Assembly: GCA_022648685.1 (NCBI GenBank)
Contig: JALCMW010000003.1
Location: forward strand, 186,001-250,000
Length of the DNA: 64,000 bases
Reading direction: 5' to 3'
Source of the DNA: Bacteroidales bacterium
Lineage (GTDB): Bacteria; Bacteroidota; Bacteroidia; Bacteroidales; UBA932
Each line of letters starts with the position of its first letter. Within the stretch, counting starts at the first letter, position 1. The notes beneath the pieces are model-generated. The model searched no databases, was not told the DNA's origin, and was given only the letters and a program-made list of their open reading frames with translations. Positions 17,950 to 26,042 of this stretch are shown here, piece by piece. The translations under genes and the position numbers were made by a program.

Positions 17950-19206
17950 CTATTTTTCCGGTTTTCTGAATGCGATGCAGGCATCATGTCCTCCGAATCC
18001 GAATGAATCTGAAATTCCCAACGTGATGTCGCTTTCTACAGCTTTGTTAGGGGTGTAGTCAAGGTCGCATTCCGGATCGGGAGTGTCGAGATTGATTGTA
18101 GGAGGAATTATTCCTTTCTCCAAAGTCATTATGGTTGCAATTGCCTCCGCAGCTCCTGCAGCTCCCAGCATATGTCCTGTCATCGATTTGATAGAACTTA
18201 CATGGGCTTTGTATGCAAAATCGCCCAAAGCTATTTTATATGCTTTAGTCTCGGCTGTATCGTTCAGTTTTGTTCCCGTTCCATGAGCGTTGATGTAAAG
18301 GTTGTCCTTGTCAGCATTGAACCCTGCTTCGGCAAGTGCAAGTTCTATACATCTTGCCTGGGTAGTGCCTTCCGGACGCGGGGCTGTGGAATGGTAGGCG
18401 TCGCATGTGTTGCCGTACCCAACTATCTCGCCGTAAATCTTTGCTCCTCTTGATTTTGCATGTTCATACTCTTCCAGGATTATGATGCCGGCCCCGTCGC
18501 TCATGACAAATCCGCCCCTGTTTAGATTGAAAGGAAGGGAAGCGTGCTTCGGATCTTCTTCCCTTGACAAGGCTTTGGCATTTGTGAACCCGGCGATGCC
18601 TAAAGGAATAGATGCATGTTCGGCACCGCCTGCAATGATAGCATCCGCATATCCGTGACGTATTGCACGGTATGCCTCGCCTATCGTGTTCGTAGATGTC
18701 GCGCATGCCGTTACGACATCAAGGCAAGGTCCTTCCGCCAGATATTTTATTGCTATATGCCCTGCGGCTATGTTCGAGATCATGGTCGGTATGAAAAGAG
18801 GAGATATCCATTGTCCTGAAGGATCGTCTATCATCTTGAGCGTTTCTCGATATTGTACGGAAAAGCCTCCGATGCCTGATCCTACATATACTCCCAATCT
18901 GAAAGGGTCTATGTTACCGTCGGGTGCGGTCGATAGTCCTGAATCATTCATTGCCTGGAATGCGGCAGCAACTGCATATTGACAGAACAGGTCCTGTTTT
19001 CTGGAAAAAGGTTTTTCGATTCCGAATTCCGCCGGATCGAAATTTTTTATTTTTCCGGCTATCTTTACCTGGAGAAGATCGGTCGGAAATTCTTCAATGT
19101 AATCTATACCGCAGACCCCGTTAACCAAGTTATTCCAATATGTCTTTATATCATTTCCGATAGGAGAAATAATTCCCATACCGGTTACAACAACTCTTTT
19201 ATCCAT
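17950..19206 (-). CDS. fabF: Beta-ketoacyl-ACP synthase II FabF
   Basis: 418-residue condensing enzyme elongating acyl-ACP with malonyl-ACP. The thiolase-fold Cys-His-His triad is C168 in VTACATSTN, H308 in NAHGTGT and H345 in SMTGHMLGAAG. Sequence features such as the DLFCQYAVAAA and LFIPTMISNIAAGHIAIKY stretches look more like clostridial FabF than the usual Bacteroidota enzyme; this is my judgement by eye. Its ATG lies 1 base after the fabK stop, so the two are translationally coupled. No acpP gene adjoins it, unlike the usual acpP-fabF pair. Confidence 0.95.
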   Translation of the reverse strand: MDKRVVVTGMGIISPIGNDIKTYWNNLVNGVCGIDYIEEFPTDLLQVKIAGKIKNFDPAEFGIEKPFSRKQDLFCQYAVAAAFQAMNDSGLSTAPDGNIDPFRLGVYVGSGIGGFSVQYRETLKMIDDPSGQWISPLFIPTMISNIAAGHIAIKYLAEGPCLDVVTACATSTNTIGEAYRAIRHGYADAIIAGGAEHASIPLGIAGFTNAKALSREEDPKHASLPFNLNRGGFVMSDGAGIIILEEYEHAKSRGAKIYGEIVGYGNTCDAYHSTAPRPEGTTQARCIELALAEAGFNADKDNLYINAHGTGTKLNDTAETKAYKIALGDFAYKAHVSSIKSMTGHMLGAAGAAEAIATIMTLEKGIIPPTINLDTPDPECDLDYTPNKAVESDITLGISDSFGFGGHDACIAFRKPEK

Positions 19207-19207
19207 T

Positions 19208-20155
19208 TTATGCTAATAATGATGATGAATTCCTGAGAAGCTTTTCAGCTCCTTCCATAATATCCGCGACAATTTCTTTTGCCGTTTCCTTTTTCTTTAT
19301 CATGCCGGCTACTTCTCCGGCCAGATAACTTCCCATCTTATCATCGCCGTCAAATACGGCTTTCCGCATAGATCCGGTTCCGAATTTAAGAACTTCTTCT
19401 TTAGGAATCGAAGGATCGTATTCCATTTTGAAGAATTTTTTAGAGAAAGGGGATTTCAAGCACCTTACGGCGTCCCCGTAAGATTTCCCGGTGACCATGG
19501 TACTGATGTCGGAAGCTTTAAGAAGCCTTTCCTTGTAGTTCTCGTTGATATGGCATTCGTCTGCGATAAGGAATCTTGTTCCCACCTGAATTCCTGCTGC
19601 GCCCATTATAAAGGCGGCAGCGGCTCCTCTTCCGTCGAAGATTCCTCCTGCAGCCATTACCGGAATATCGAGAGCATCTATAATCTGAGGCAACAATGCC
19701 ATAGTGTGTATATCTCCTATATGGCCTCCCGATTCCGCACCTTCGGCAATAACGGCTGTTGCACCTATTTCCTGCATTTTCAATGCATAGGCTACGGAAG
19801 CTACTACCGGAATGACTTTAATTCCGGCCGTTTTCCATTTGTCCATGTATGCAGCGGGTGATCCGGCTCCCGTGGTAAGAATCTTGACGTTTTCCTCGAC
19901 AACCATATCCGCGACTTCGGCAGCATTAGGTGCCTGCAACATGATATTAACGCCGAAAGGCTTATCTGTCAGTTCTTTGCATTTTCTTATTTCGGCTCTT
20001 ACCGCTTCAGTGCCGAAATTTATAGATGAAATAAGTCCGAGACCGCCTGCTTCAGATACTGCCGCAGCCAGTTTTGCATCTGCTATCCAGGCCATACCGC
20101 CTTGGAAAATAGGATACTTTATACCCAAAGTATCACATATTATACTTTTAATCAT
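19208..20155 (-). CDS. fabK: FabK-type flavin-dependent enoyl-ACP reductase
   Basis: 315-residue FMN-dependent reductase of the nitronate monooxygenase/FabK family, which reduces trans-2-enoyl-ACP with NAD(P)H. The N-terminal GIKYPIFQGGMAWIADAKLA, the FMN phosphate region PVMAAGGIFDGRGAAAAFIMGA and the AEGAESGGHIG motif are all FabK hallmarks. FabK replaces FabI in streptococci and many clostridia and would give natural resistance to triclosan-like FabI inhibitors. It lies between fabH and fabF, which supports FabK over a nitronate monooxygenase. An internal TATCTTTG element sits just upstream. Confidence 0.9.
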   Translation of the reverse strand: MIKSIICDTLGIKYPIFQGGMAWIADAKLAAAVSEAGGLGLISSINFGTEAVRAEIRKCKELTDKPFGVNIMLQAPNAAEVADMVVEENVKILTTGAGSPAAYMDKWKTAGIKVIPVVASVAYALKMQEIGATAVIAEGAESGGHIGDIHTMALLPQIIDALDIPVMAAGGIFDGRGAAAAFIMGAAGIQVGTRFLIADECHINENYKERLLKASDISTMVTGKSYGDAVRCLKSPFSKKFFKMEYDPSIPKEEVLKFGTGSMRKAVFDGDDKMGSYLAGEVAGMIKKKETAKEIVADIMEGAEKLLRNSSSLLA

Positions 20156-20182
20156 AAAATTTGACTATGATATATTATCTTA

Positions 20183-20190
20183 CAAAGATA
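20183..20190 (-). promoter_or_regulatory. Putative internal promoter element before fabK
   Basis: Minus-strand TATCTTTG matches TAnnTTTG in the 51-base gap between fabH and fabK. It could let fabK-fabF-fabZ be transcribed without fabH. No -33 box at correct spacing. Confidence 0.4.
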
Positions 20191-20206
20191 ATAATTAATT
20201 TATTTA

Positions 20207-21154
20207 TCACCATTCAATGATTGCCGCCGCCGAAAGAAGACCGGCTCCAAATGCGCTAAAGACCAGAATATCTCCACTTTTGAACATTCCTTTCCTGTTG
20301 CATTCGTCCAGCAATATGGGGCATGACGCCGAAGACGAATTCCCGTGATCGCTTATATTGGTCGGAAATTTGCTTTCGGGTTCTTCCAGATAGTCCCTTA
20401 TAGCATCGATGATCCTTGCGTTTGCCTGATGTATCATGTAATATGATACGTCGTTTTTTGTCAGATTGTTTTCTTCCAGCAACGCTAATATGTCCCGGTT
20501 CGATGCCGTTACCGCGAATTTGAATACATCCCTGCCCTTCATTTGGAGAGGAACATCTTGTTCTTCTTTTTTAATGAAAGGAGTGTCTACCAGTTTTCTG
20601 TATTGATAGATCTTATCCGGAGCGGGATTCGAATTAAGGCGGATGCCTTTCAGATTATTTCCTTCCGAAAAGACTGCTGCTCCCGCACCGTCACCGAAAA
20701 GCACACAAGTGCTGCGGTCTTCCCAGCTTGACATTCTTGTCGGTTCCTCGGCACATACTATCAATATGTTGCGGGCTTTCCCGGCAAGGTATCGGTTTTC
20801 TGCGATGTCCATGGCGTAAATGAACCCGGGACAGGCACAGTTGACGTCTATGCATGGACAGGTAAGACCGAGTTTTTCAGATATTACGCAGCTTAGTCCC
20901 GGCGTGATATATTCGCTTACGACGTTGGAACAGATGAAGTAGTCGATGTCCGATTTTACAAGCCCGGAATTTTCAATTGCTTTTTCAGCTGCCTCCGCTC
21001 CTAGATCTTCGAGCTTTTCGTCGGATATTACATGCCTGCTTCTGATTCCCGTGCGAGGAAATATCCACGCATCGCTGGTATCCAGAAATTCGGAAATCAT
21101 ATCGTTTGTCACAACTTTTTTAGGAAGTGCGCTTCCTGTTCCGATAATCTTCAT
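20207..21154 (-). CDS. fabH: Beta-ketoacyl-ACP synthase III FabH
   Basis: 315-residue condensing enzyme that starts fatty-acid synthesis by joining acetyl- or branched acyl-CoA to malonyl-ACP. The triad is C108 in NCACPGFIYAMD, H242 in MIHQANARIIDA and N272 in DHGNSSSASCP. The N-terminus MKIIGTGSALPKKVVTNDMI resembles clostridial FabH. It is the first gene of the fab series and is divergent from a LytTR regulator gene across a 201-base gap. No exact TAnnTTTG element precedes it; the nearest is TAATTTCG at 21183-21190. Confidence 0.94.
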   Translation of the reverse strand: MKIIGTGSALPKKVVTNDMISEFLDTSDAWIFPRTGIRSRHVISDEKLEDLGAEAAEKAIENSGLVKSDIDYFICSNVVSEYITPGLSCVISEKLGLTCPCIDVNCACPGFIYAMDIAENRYLAGKARNILIVCAEEPTRMSSWEDRSTCVLFGDGAGAAVFSEGNNLKGIRLNSNPAPDKIYQYRKLVDTPFIKKEEQDVPLQMKGRDVFKFAVTASNRDILALLEENNLTKNDVSYYMIHQANARIIDAIRDYLEEPESKFPTNISDHGNSSSASCPILLDECNRKGMFKSGDILVFSAFGAGLLSAAAIIEW

Positions 21155-21218
21155 GTGTAGTTTGGTTTTATGTAAATGACTACGAAATTATCATGAAATA
21201 TCTGTATGGTGAAATTAT

Positions 21219-21286
21219 TGTGGCGAATTGGCGGAGTTTTTGGCATTTGTTTGCCGTTTCGGTTATTTTGTTGTATTTGTGGCGAA
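21219..21286 (+). repeat. Direct repeat TGTGGCGAA in the fabH/LytTR intergenic region
   Basis: The 9-mer TGTGGCGAA occurs at 21219-21227 and 21278-21286, 59 bases apart, between the divergent fabH and LytTR genes. LytTR proteins bind direct repeats, usually spaced by about two helical turns, so this wider spacing is atypical. Candidate regulator sites only. Confidence 0.3.
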
Positions 21287-21326
21287 ATTGTATGGTCCCG
21301 GTTTTAGAAAAACCGCTATTCTTGAT

Positions 21327-21334
21327 TATATTTG
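21327..21334 (+). promoter_or_regulatory. Putative -7 element for the LytTR regulator gene
   Basis: TATATTTG matches TAnnTTTG. It overlaps the TTG codon that would be the longest-frame start (21332), which rules that start out in favour of the ATG at 21356. Confidence 0.5.
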
Positions 21335-21355
21335 TGGAACACAAGTAATATTCAT

Positions 21356-22240
21356 ATGGGAAAGAACAATAAATTGCCCAGATACCTTTTGGGTAAATAT
21401 CAACTTATTGCAACAGTTACGTTTACAGCATTCTTTGCTATTGTTTTCCTATTGGTGAGCATCCCGTTCTCCCATAATGCATGGTTTGCTCTCGGCAATT
21501 CGGTCTTTTTTCTTTTCACATTGATTTTCGCATCGGCGTCCCTTCTGCTGGTAATATTCAGCAAAGTGCTGATGTATAAAACCAGGAATCTGTTTGAAAT
21601 GACATATTTCCAATATGTCTTGTGGGATATAGGGGAAGTCGTACTCATAGCATTCATATACACTTTCATAACCATAGGGGTGGTAAAGACTCCTAAATAC
21701 GAGTTCGCCGATATCTTCGGCAGCGCCCTTGTTTACGGCACCATATCCATTATCATTCCTTATATAATAGCCGGAATGTATTTCGCCATTATAGATAAGA
21801 ACAACACCATCCGTCTCATGAATTACAGCAATGTAGTTTCGGATGAAGTGATAGAGCCGAAGGACCAGGAAAAAATCTCCCTGTTCGATAACAGCGGCGT
21901 TCTCAAGCTTTCCGTAAGTTCCGCAAATTTATATTATATAGAATCTGATGACAACTATATAAAAGTGTGGTATACGAACAGCAAAGGGGAATTGACAAAA
22001 TATATGCTCCGGTGCCGGCTTAAAACAGTTGAAGACAGTTTCAAAGGCAGCAGTCTTGTAAGATGCCACCGTCAATATATCGTCAACATGAAGAAGGTGA
22101 AAGTCCTCCGCAAGGAAAAGGATGGCTACGAACTTGATCTGGACAATGATAACATAAAGCCTATTGCTGTAACAAAGACCTATGCGGAAAATGTCCTTAA
22201 ACTTTTCTATATGGGAAAATCCGGCTCCCCGGAAAGTTAG
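21356..22240 (+). CDS. Membrane-bound LytTR-family transcriptional regulator
   Basis: 294-residue protein with four predicted transmembrane helices in the first 150 residues, then a cytosolic linker and a C-terminal LytTR DNA-binding domain (about residues 190-285). LytTR features include ANLYYIESDDNYIKVWY and SSLVRCHRQYIVNMKKVKVLRKEKDGYELDLD. Such proteins lack a receiver domain and are thought to sense a membrane signal and bind DNA directly. The start at 21356 (MGKNNKLPRY) is set by the promoter position. It is divergent from the fab genes, which are natural candidates for its targets. Confidence 0.88.
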   Translation: MGKNNKLPRYLLGKYQLIATVTFTAFFAIVFLLVSIPFSHNAWFALGNSVFFLFTLIFASASLLLVIFSKVLMYKTRNLFEMTYFQYVLWDIGEVVLIAFIYTFITIGVVKTPKYEFADIFGSALVYGTISIIIPYIIAGMYFAIIDKNNTIRLMNYSNVVSDEVIEPKDQEKISLFDNSGVLKLSVSSANLYYIESDDNYIKVWYTNSKGELTKYMLRCRLKTVEDSFKGSSLVRCHRQYIVNMKKVKVLRKEKDGYELDLDNDNIKPIAVTKTYAENVLKLFYMGKSGSPES

Positions 22241-22241
22241 A

Positions 22242-22694
22242 TCATTTCTTCTTTTTACCGTTTTCCCTGTCTCGCCTCTTTGCAGCACGCAGGTGGGATG
22301 CGCTTTCCACTATCAGCTGATCGCTCAGTATGCCTTTTGCGGCAAGAAAATCCATAATGCATGCGATTAGCGGGAATATTGCAGTATATCTGAATACAAG
22401 TCCGTCCGGGGCTTTGAAATAGTCGACTGCGATCCATATCTGGAATCCCAACGACAATAATGCCGCAATAACGGCAATCCTCATCTGGAACATCCTGAAA
22501 CGGAATGTGATCAATGCTATTATATCGGCAGCAAGAATGGAGCAGATCAGTATGAGGTATGGGATTTTTTCAACATAATTCACATAAGACACTTTACCGT
22601 TCGTCCCTATGGCTGTGCCCAAATGGCTGAAAAGCAATATCGCGATAAGACAGGTCGAAACCGAAAGGTATAATGTCTGTATTCTTTGCCACAT
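22242..22694 (-). CDS. DUF4293 family membrane protein
   Basis: 150-residue integral membrane protein with four hydrophobic helices. The N-terminus MWQRIQTLYLSVSTC is the family signature of DUF4293, which is confined to Bacteroidota. The C-terminal tail is strongly basic (RAAKRRDRENGKKKK). Its function is unknown. It is convergent with the LytTR gene, with one base between the stops. Confidence 0.83.
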   Translation of the reverse strand: MWQRIQTLYLSVSTCLIAILLFSHLGTAIGTNGKVSYVNYVEKIPYLILICSILAADIIALITFRFRMFQMRIAVIAALLSLGFQIWIAVDYFKAPDGLVFRYTAIFPLIACIMDFLAAKGILSDQLIVESASHLRAAKRRDRENGKKKK

Positions 22695-22755
22695 AACGTA
22701 AAATTAAGATTTGGTATTAACGGTTGCAAAAATAGGAAAATCCTGAATAAAAAAC

Positions 22756-22763
22756 TATATTTG
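22756..22763 (+). promoter_or_regulatory. Putative -7 element for the nucleoside phosphorylase gene
   Basis: TATATTTG matches TAnnTTTG, 36 bases before the ATG at 22799. Confidence 0.5.
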
Positions 22764-22798
22764 ACAATTCATTATTAACCAATTTTAAAATAAATATT

Positions 22799-23671
22799 AT
22801 GAGAATAGCGGAATCGGAATTAATAATAAATGATGATGGCTCGGCGTTCCATATTCATATGAAACCCGAAGAACTTGCCGACAATGTGATTCTGGTTGGT
22901 GATCCCGGAAGGGTGGACATGGTTGCGGAGTTCCTTGACCACAAGGAATTCAGACACCAGTCAAGGGAATTTGTCTCCGTTACCGGACAATATGATTCCA
23001 AAAGGATCACAGTGCTTTCGACAGGTATCGGTACCGATAATATCGATATCGTGATGAATGAATTGGATGCCTTGGCAAACATCGATTTCAAGACACGGGA
23101 AGTCAAACCCGTACACCGTACGTTGAATATTTTGCGTGTAGGTACTACAGGGGCGATTCATCCCGATATCCCTTTGGGGTCTTTTATCTTTTCCGAGATA
23201 TCCGTAGGAAGCGACGGACTTCTGAACTGGTATGCCGACAGGGACAAGATCAATATTCCCGAGATGGAAGAAGCTTTCATGAAACATACGAATTGGGACA
23301 GTCATCTGCCTTCCCCGTATTTTGTAAAAGCCGGAAAAAATCTGACAGACAAGTTCTCCGATTGTACTGTCAAAGGCGTTACTATTTCAGCTCCCGGTTT
23401 TTACGGGCCGCAGGGGCGTGTGATAAGAATTCCTCTGGCGATGCCGGATATGCTGGATCTTTTCGAATCTTTCAGATTCGGTGAGTACAGGATAACGAAT
23501 TTCGAAATGGAAAGTTCCGCTGTCGCCGGTCTGTCCGCCCATCTGGGCCATAATGCCGGAACAGTTTGCTGCGTGATAGCCAACAGGTATCTCAAGAGCA
23601 GCAATCCGGATTACAAACCCCAGATTCGCAAACTGGTGGAATTGTCTCTTCAAAAGATGTCCGAGCTTTAA
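22799..23671 (+). CDS. Nucleoside phosphorylase (NP-I family, uridine phosphorylase-like)
   Basis: 290-residue cytosolic phosphorylase cleaving nucleosides with phosphate to a base and ribose-1-phosphate. The phosphate-binding segment VILVGDPGRVDMVAEFLDH is at about residues 29-47, the STGIGTDNIDIVMNEL loop follows, then LRVGTTGAIHPDIPLGSF. The ribose-binding NFEMESSAVAGL lies near the C-terminus. The general layout is that of uridine or purine phosphorylases; the base preference is not clear. It is transcribed from its own promoter and overlaps the convergent esterase gene by 4 bases. Confidence 0.9.
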   Translation: MRIAESELIINDDGSAFHIHMKPEELADNVILVGDPGRVDMVAEFLDHKEFRHQSREFVSVTGQYDSKRITVLSTGIGTDNIDIVMNELDALANIDFKTREVKPVHRTLNILRVGTTGAIHPDIPLGSFIFSEISVGSDGLLNWYADRDKINIPEMEEAFMKHTNWDSHLPSPYFVKAGKNLTDKFSDCTVKGVTISAPGFYGPQGRVIRIPLAMPDMLDLFESFRFGEYRITNFEMESSAVAGLSAHLGHNAGTVCCVIANRYLKSSNPDYKPQIRKLVELSLQKMSEL

Positions 23672-24624
23672 TTTCCGTAAAGTTCTTTACGGCTTTTGCT
23701 CGCTTTCTTAATTGGAATTGAAGGGTCGTCGATCATTGCATCGATGATCCTTTTCTTTTTAAGAATTACATTGTTTTCCAGAAATCTTTCCTGGTCGGGA
23801 AAGGTTTCATACATCATTTCAGCTATATCGTGACCATGTCCCGTGTAGCGTAGCGTGTTGTAATTGTATCCGAATTTATGAAACCGTCCTGTAATCTTAT
23901 TGGTCCCGAAAAATCCCAGCCTGAATATCTTGATCTGATTATAGTTTACTACATGGTCTTCCGTCCCGTGGAGCATCAATGTAGGAGCCGGAGCCGTTTT
24001 GTATTTTAATTTTCCATGTCTAGACAATATTGCTCCGGAAAATGACATTACACCTGCATATCTGAAATCCGCAGGCAATACATCGGCGTAACTTGTTCCG
24101 TTACATAACTCGTAATCAGCCTGCAGGACTGCTATCGCACCGGCTGAAGAGCCGCTTATAACTATTCCGTCCTTTCTTATGCCAAGCTTCCGTGCATTTT
24201 CAAGAATATATCCGGTGGCACTGAATATGTCTTCCACAGCCATGTGGATAGCTTTGTCAACAGCTTTTACCGCTCCTATCCCGATTTTTCCATTATATCC
24301 CTTCAATCCCAGTCTGTAGTCAATGGATATGACTTCATATCCGTTGTCCGTCATTTCCTTGAACCATGGTCTGTATGCCCGGCCATCCCTCTTGCCGCTG
24401 ATGAAGCCGCCGCCGAACACGAACAAGATAACCGGTTTGGGGTTGTTTTCAAAAGTCTTGTCGCTTCCGGACTTAGGATTATATACATCCATATAAAGAT
24501 TTCCGGATTCTTTTTCCGCAAACAGCAATGTTGTATCCGGCTTGATCCTTACAGTTTCCCCTGCATAGCCCCTGCCGGGAATAAGCAGCAGCGCTGCAAT
24601 GAGAATAGCCAATATCTTTTTCAT
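23668..24624 (-). CDS. Secreted alpha/beta hydrolase (esterase/lipase-like)
   Basis: 318-residue exported hydrolase with signal peptide MKKILAILIAALLLIPGRGYA. The fold markers are the oxyanion-hole motif FVFGGGFISGKRDG, the nucleophile elbow GSSAGA, the acid region LMLHGTEDHVVNY and the histidine region YTGHGHDIAEMM. This layout fits the BD-FAE or carboxylesterase-type families that remove acyl groups from glycans or small esters. The tail after the catalytic His is unusually long and basic (about 40 residues). Its gene begins 4 bases after the end of the AI-2E-type permease gene, suggesting an operon. Confidence 0.83.
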   Translation of the reverse strand: MKKILAILIAALLLIPGRGYAGETVRIKPDTTLLFAEKESGNLYMDVYNPKSGSDKTFENNPKPVILFVFGGGFISGKRDGRAYRPWFKEMTDNGYEVISIDYRLGLKGYNGKIGIGAVKAVDKAIHMAVEDIFSATGYILENARKLGIRKDGIVISGSSAGAIAVLQADYELCNGTSYADVLPADFRYAGVMSFSGAILSRHGKLKYKTAPAPTLMLHGTEDHVVNYNQIKIFRLGFFGTNKITGRFHKFGYNYNTLRYTGHGHDIAEMMYETFPDQERFLENNVILKKKRIIDAMIDDPSIPIKKASKSRKELYGN

Positions 24625-25787
24625 ATGTTATTTTTATTATGATGTCTGCTGTCTTCCGTATTTGGAATAAGCATGCGTATTGCCTTTACTTGTCCGAAGA
24701 ACCGGATGGCTATCACCCTTATTGCTGTATATGCGGGAATAGCTGCGAACATTCCGGCTATTCCTCCTACGTTTCCCGCTATGAGCAATACTATGAATAT
24801 TTCCAAAGGATGCGCCTTGATGCTGTTTGAGTAGATTACCGGCTGATATATGAAATTGTCCACCAGCTGGGTGAAGCAGAATATGGCGATGAGGACCAAT
24901 GCCGAAATCAGAATCCCGTTTCCCGGAATTGCTGCGGGGGCGCCGAATTTTAAAGCCAGGCCAAGGACGGTTCCTATGACTCCTCCTGCCAAAGGCCCCA
25001 CATAAGGAATTATATTCAAAAGGCTTGTTGTGAACGCTATTGCTATGGAGCCGCTGAGACTCAATCCTGCCACCAGTTTTAGTCCGGTAAAGTTAAGGAT
25101 ACCGACACCGGCAATCTCAATCAGAAGTCCTATGAAATATCTGGAGAGCAGATATGAAATATCGTCTATGGCTTCTATCGTGCGTTTCTCCTGTTTTTCC
25201 GGCACTATTGCCGCTACTATATTGGGAAACAGCCGGTCATCCCTGATAAAAAAGAAAGATATGAATAAGACGGAAAACAAACCTATTCCCAGATTTTTCA
25301 ATACGGAGGCCACCGAGCCTATTACGGCCGAAACATTGGACAGGTTTACTATCTTCTTTATCTGATTTGCAATTACGGTTTCTATCTGGAAATCCGGACC
25401 GAGATCAGGAAATTCTTTTATAAGGTATTTGTCAAGCGCCGTTATAGGGTGGTCGGACAAGCCTGCGGTATTTGTTATGTTCGTCAGGGAAATTTCTTTG
25501 GCTACATTTCCTACTATCGGGATTATCCGTGTTATGACTATAAAGAATGCTGAAACTATTATGATCAGCGTAAAGGTAGCCAGTATCCACGAAGGTATGC
25601 TTTTCCTTTTTATCTTTATCTTCTTTAGCAGTTTCATTATAGGATTGCCTACGAGAGATACTACTGCTGCAAGCAGAATGAAAAGGATAATATTTTTCAG
25701 ATACCAGCAGACAGCGCATATGATCAACGCTGACATTCCGAATATTATGTATCTGGCCAGTCTGTCTATGCTCCTTTCTGTTCCCAT
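24621..25787 (-). CDS. AI-2E family transporter
   Basis: 388-residue inner-membrane protein of the AI-2E transporter family (PF01594), with about eight transmembrane helices in the usual arrangement: two N-terminal helices, a long soluble loop (residues 95-150), then six helices ending near residue 355. The signature PYVGPLAGGVIGTVLGLALKF is seen near residue 265. Members export autoinducer-2 or act as Na+/H+ antiporters; the role cannot be settled here. It overlaps the esterase start by 4 bases. Confidence 0.88.
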   Translation of the reverse strand: MGTERSIDRLARYIIFGMSALIICAVCWYLKNIILFILLAAVVSLVGNPIMKLLKKIKIKRKSIPSWILATFTLIIIVSAFFIVITRIIPIVGNVAKEISLTNITNTAGLSDHPITALDKYLIKEFPDLGPDFQIETVIANQIKKIVNLSNVSAVIGSVASVLKNLGIGLFSVLFISFFFIRDDRLFPNIVAAIVPEKQEKRTIEAIDDISYLLSRYFIGLLIEIAGVGILNFTGLKLVAGLSLSGSIAIAFTTSLLNIIPYVGPLAGGVIGTVLGLALKFGAPAAIPGNGILISALVLIAIFCFTQLVDNFIYQPVIYSNSIKAHPLEIFIVLLIAGNVGGIAGMFAAIPAYTAIRVIAIRFFGQVKAIRMLIPNTEDSRHHNKNNI

Positions 25788-25884
25788 TACGGTATTATTT
25801 TTTTAGAGACAGGTAAATATAGAAATCTTGAACCCTTTTTGAAAAAAAATCTTACTTGTGCCTCAGCTTGGTACAATGGCGAGC

Positions 25885-25892
25885 TATCTTTG
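25885..25892 (+). promoter_or_regulatory. Putative -7 element for the 41-residue small ORF
   Basis: TATCTTTG matches TAnnTTTG, 25 bases before the ATG at 25917. It falls inside the longest open frame (from 25839), which argues for the short ORF. Confidence 0.45.
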
Positions 25893-25916
25893 CATCATAA
25901 AATAAAAACGAATGTT

Positions 25917-26042
25917 ATGAAAAACAATGAAATTGATTTGAATGCATTGAGCTTGATTATTTCTTCCGATACATCTTTCAATGCCCTGCTTGGTATTATC
26001 AATGACATGGATCTTGAGATCGAAGGCATCAGGACAGAGTAA
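25917..26042 (+). CDS. Small hypothetical protein (41 residues)
   Basis: 41-residue acidic ORF beginning MKNNEIDLNALSL and ending IEGIRTE. It has no membrane segment, cysteine or recognisable domain; the LNALSLII and FNALLGII stretches could form amphipathic helices. Support for its reality is a TAnnTTTG element at the right distance, and the absence of another gene to explain that promoter. Its last 14 bases overlap the convergent clpC-like gene. Function unknown. Confidence 0.45.
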   Translation: MKNNEIDLNALSLIISSDTSFNALLGIINDMDLEIEGIRTE

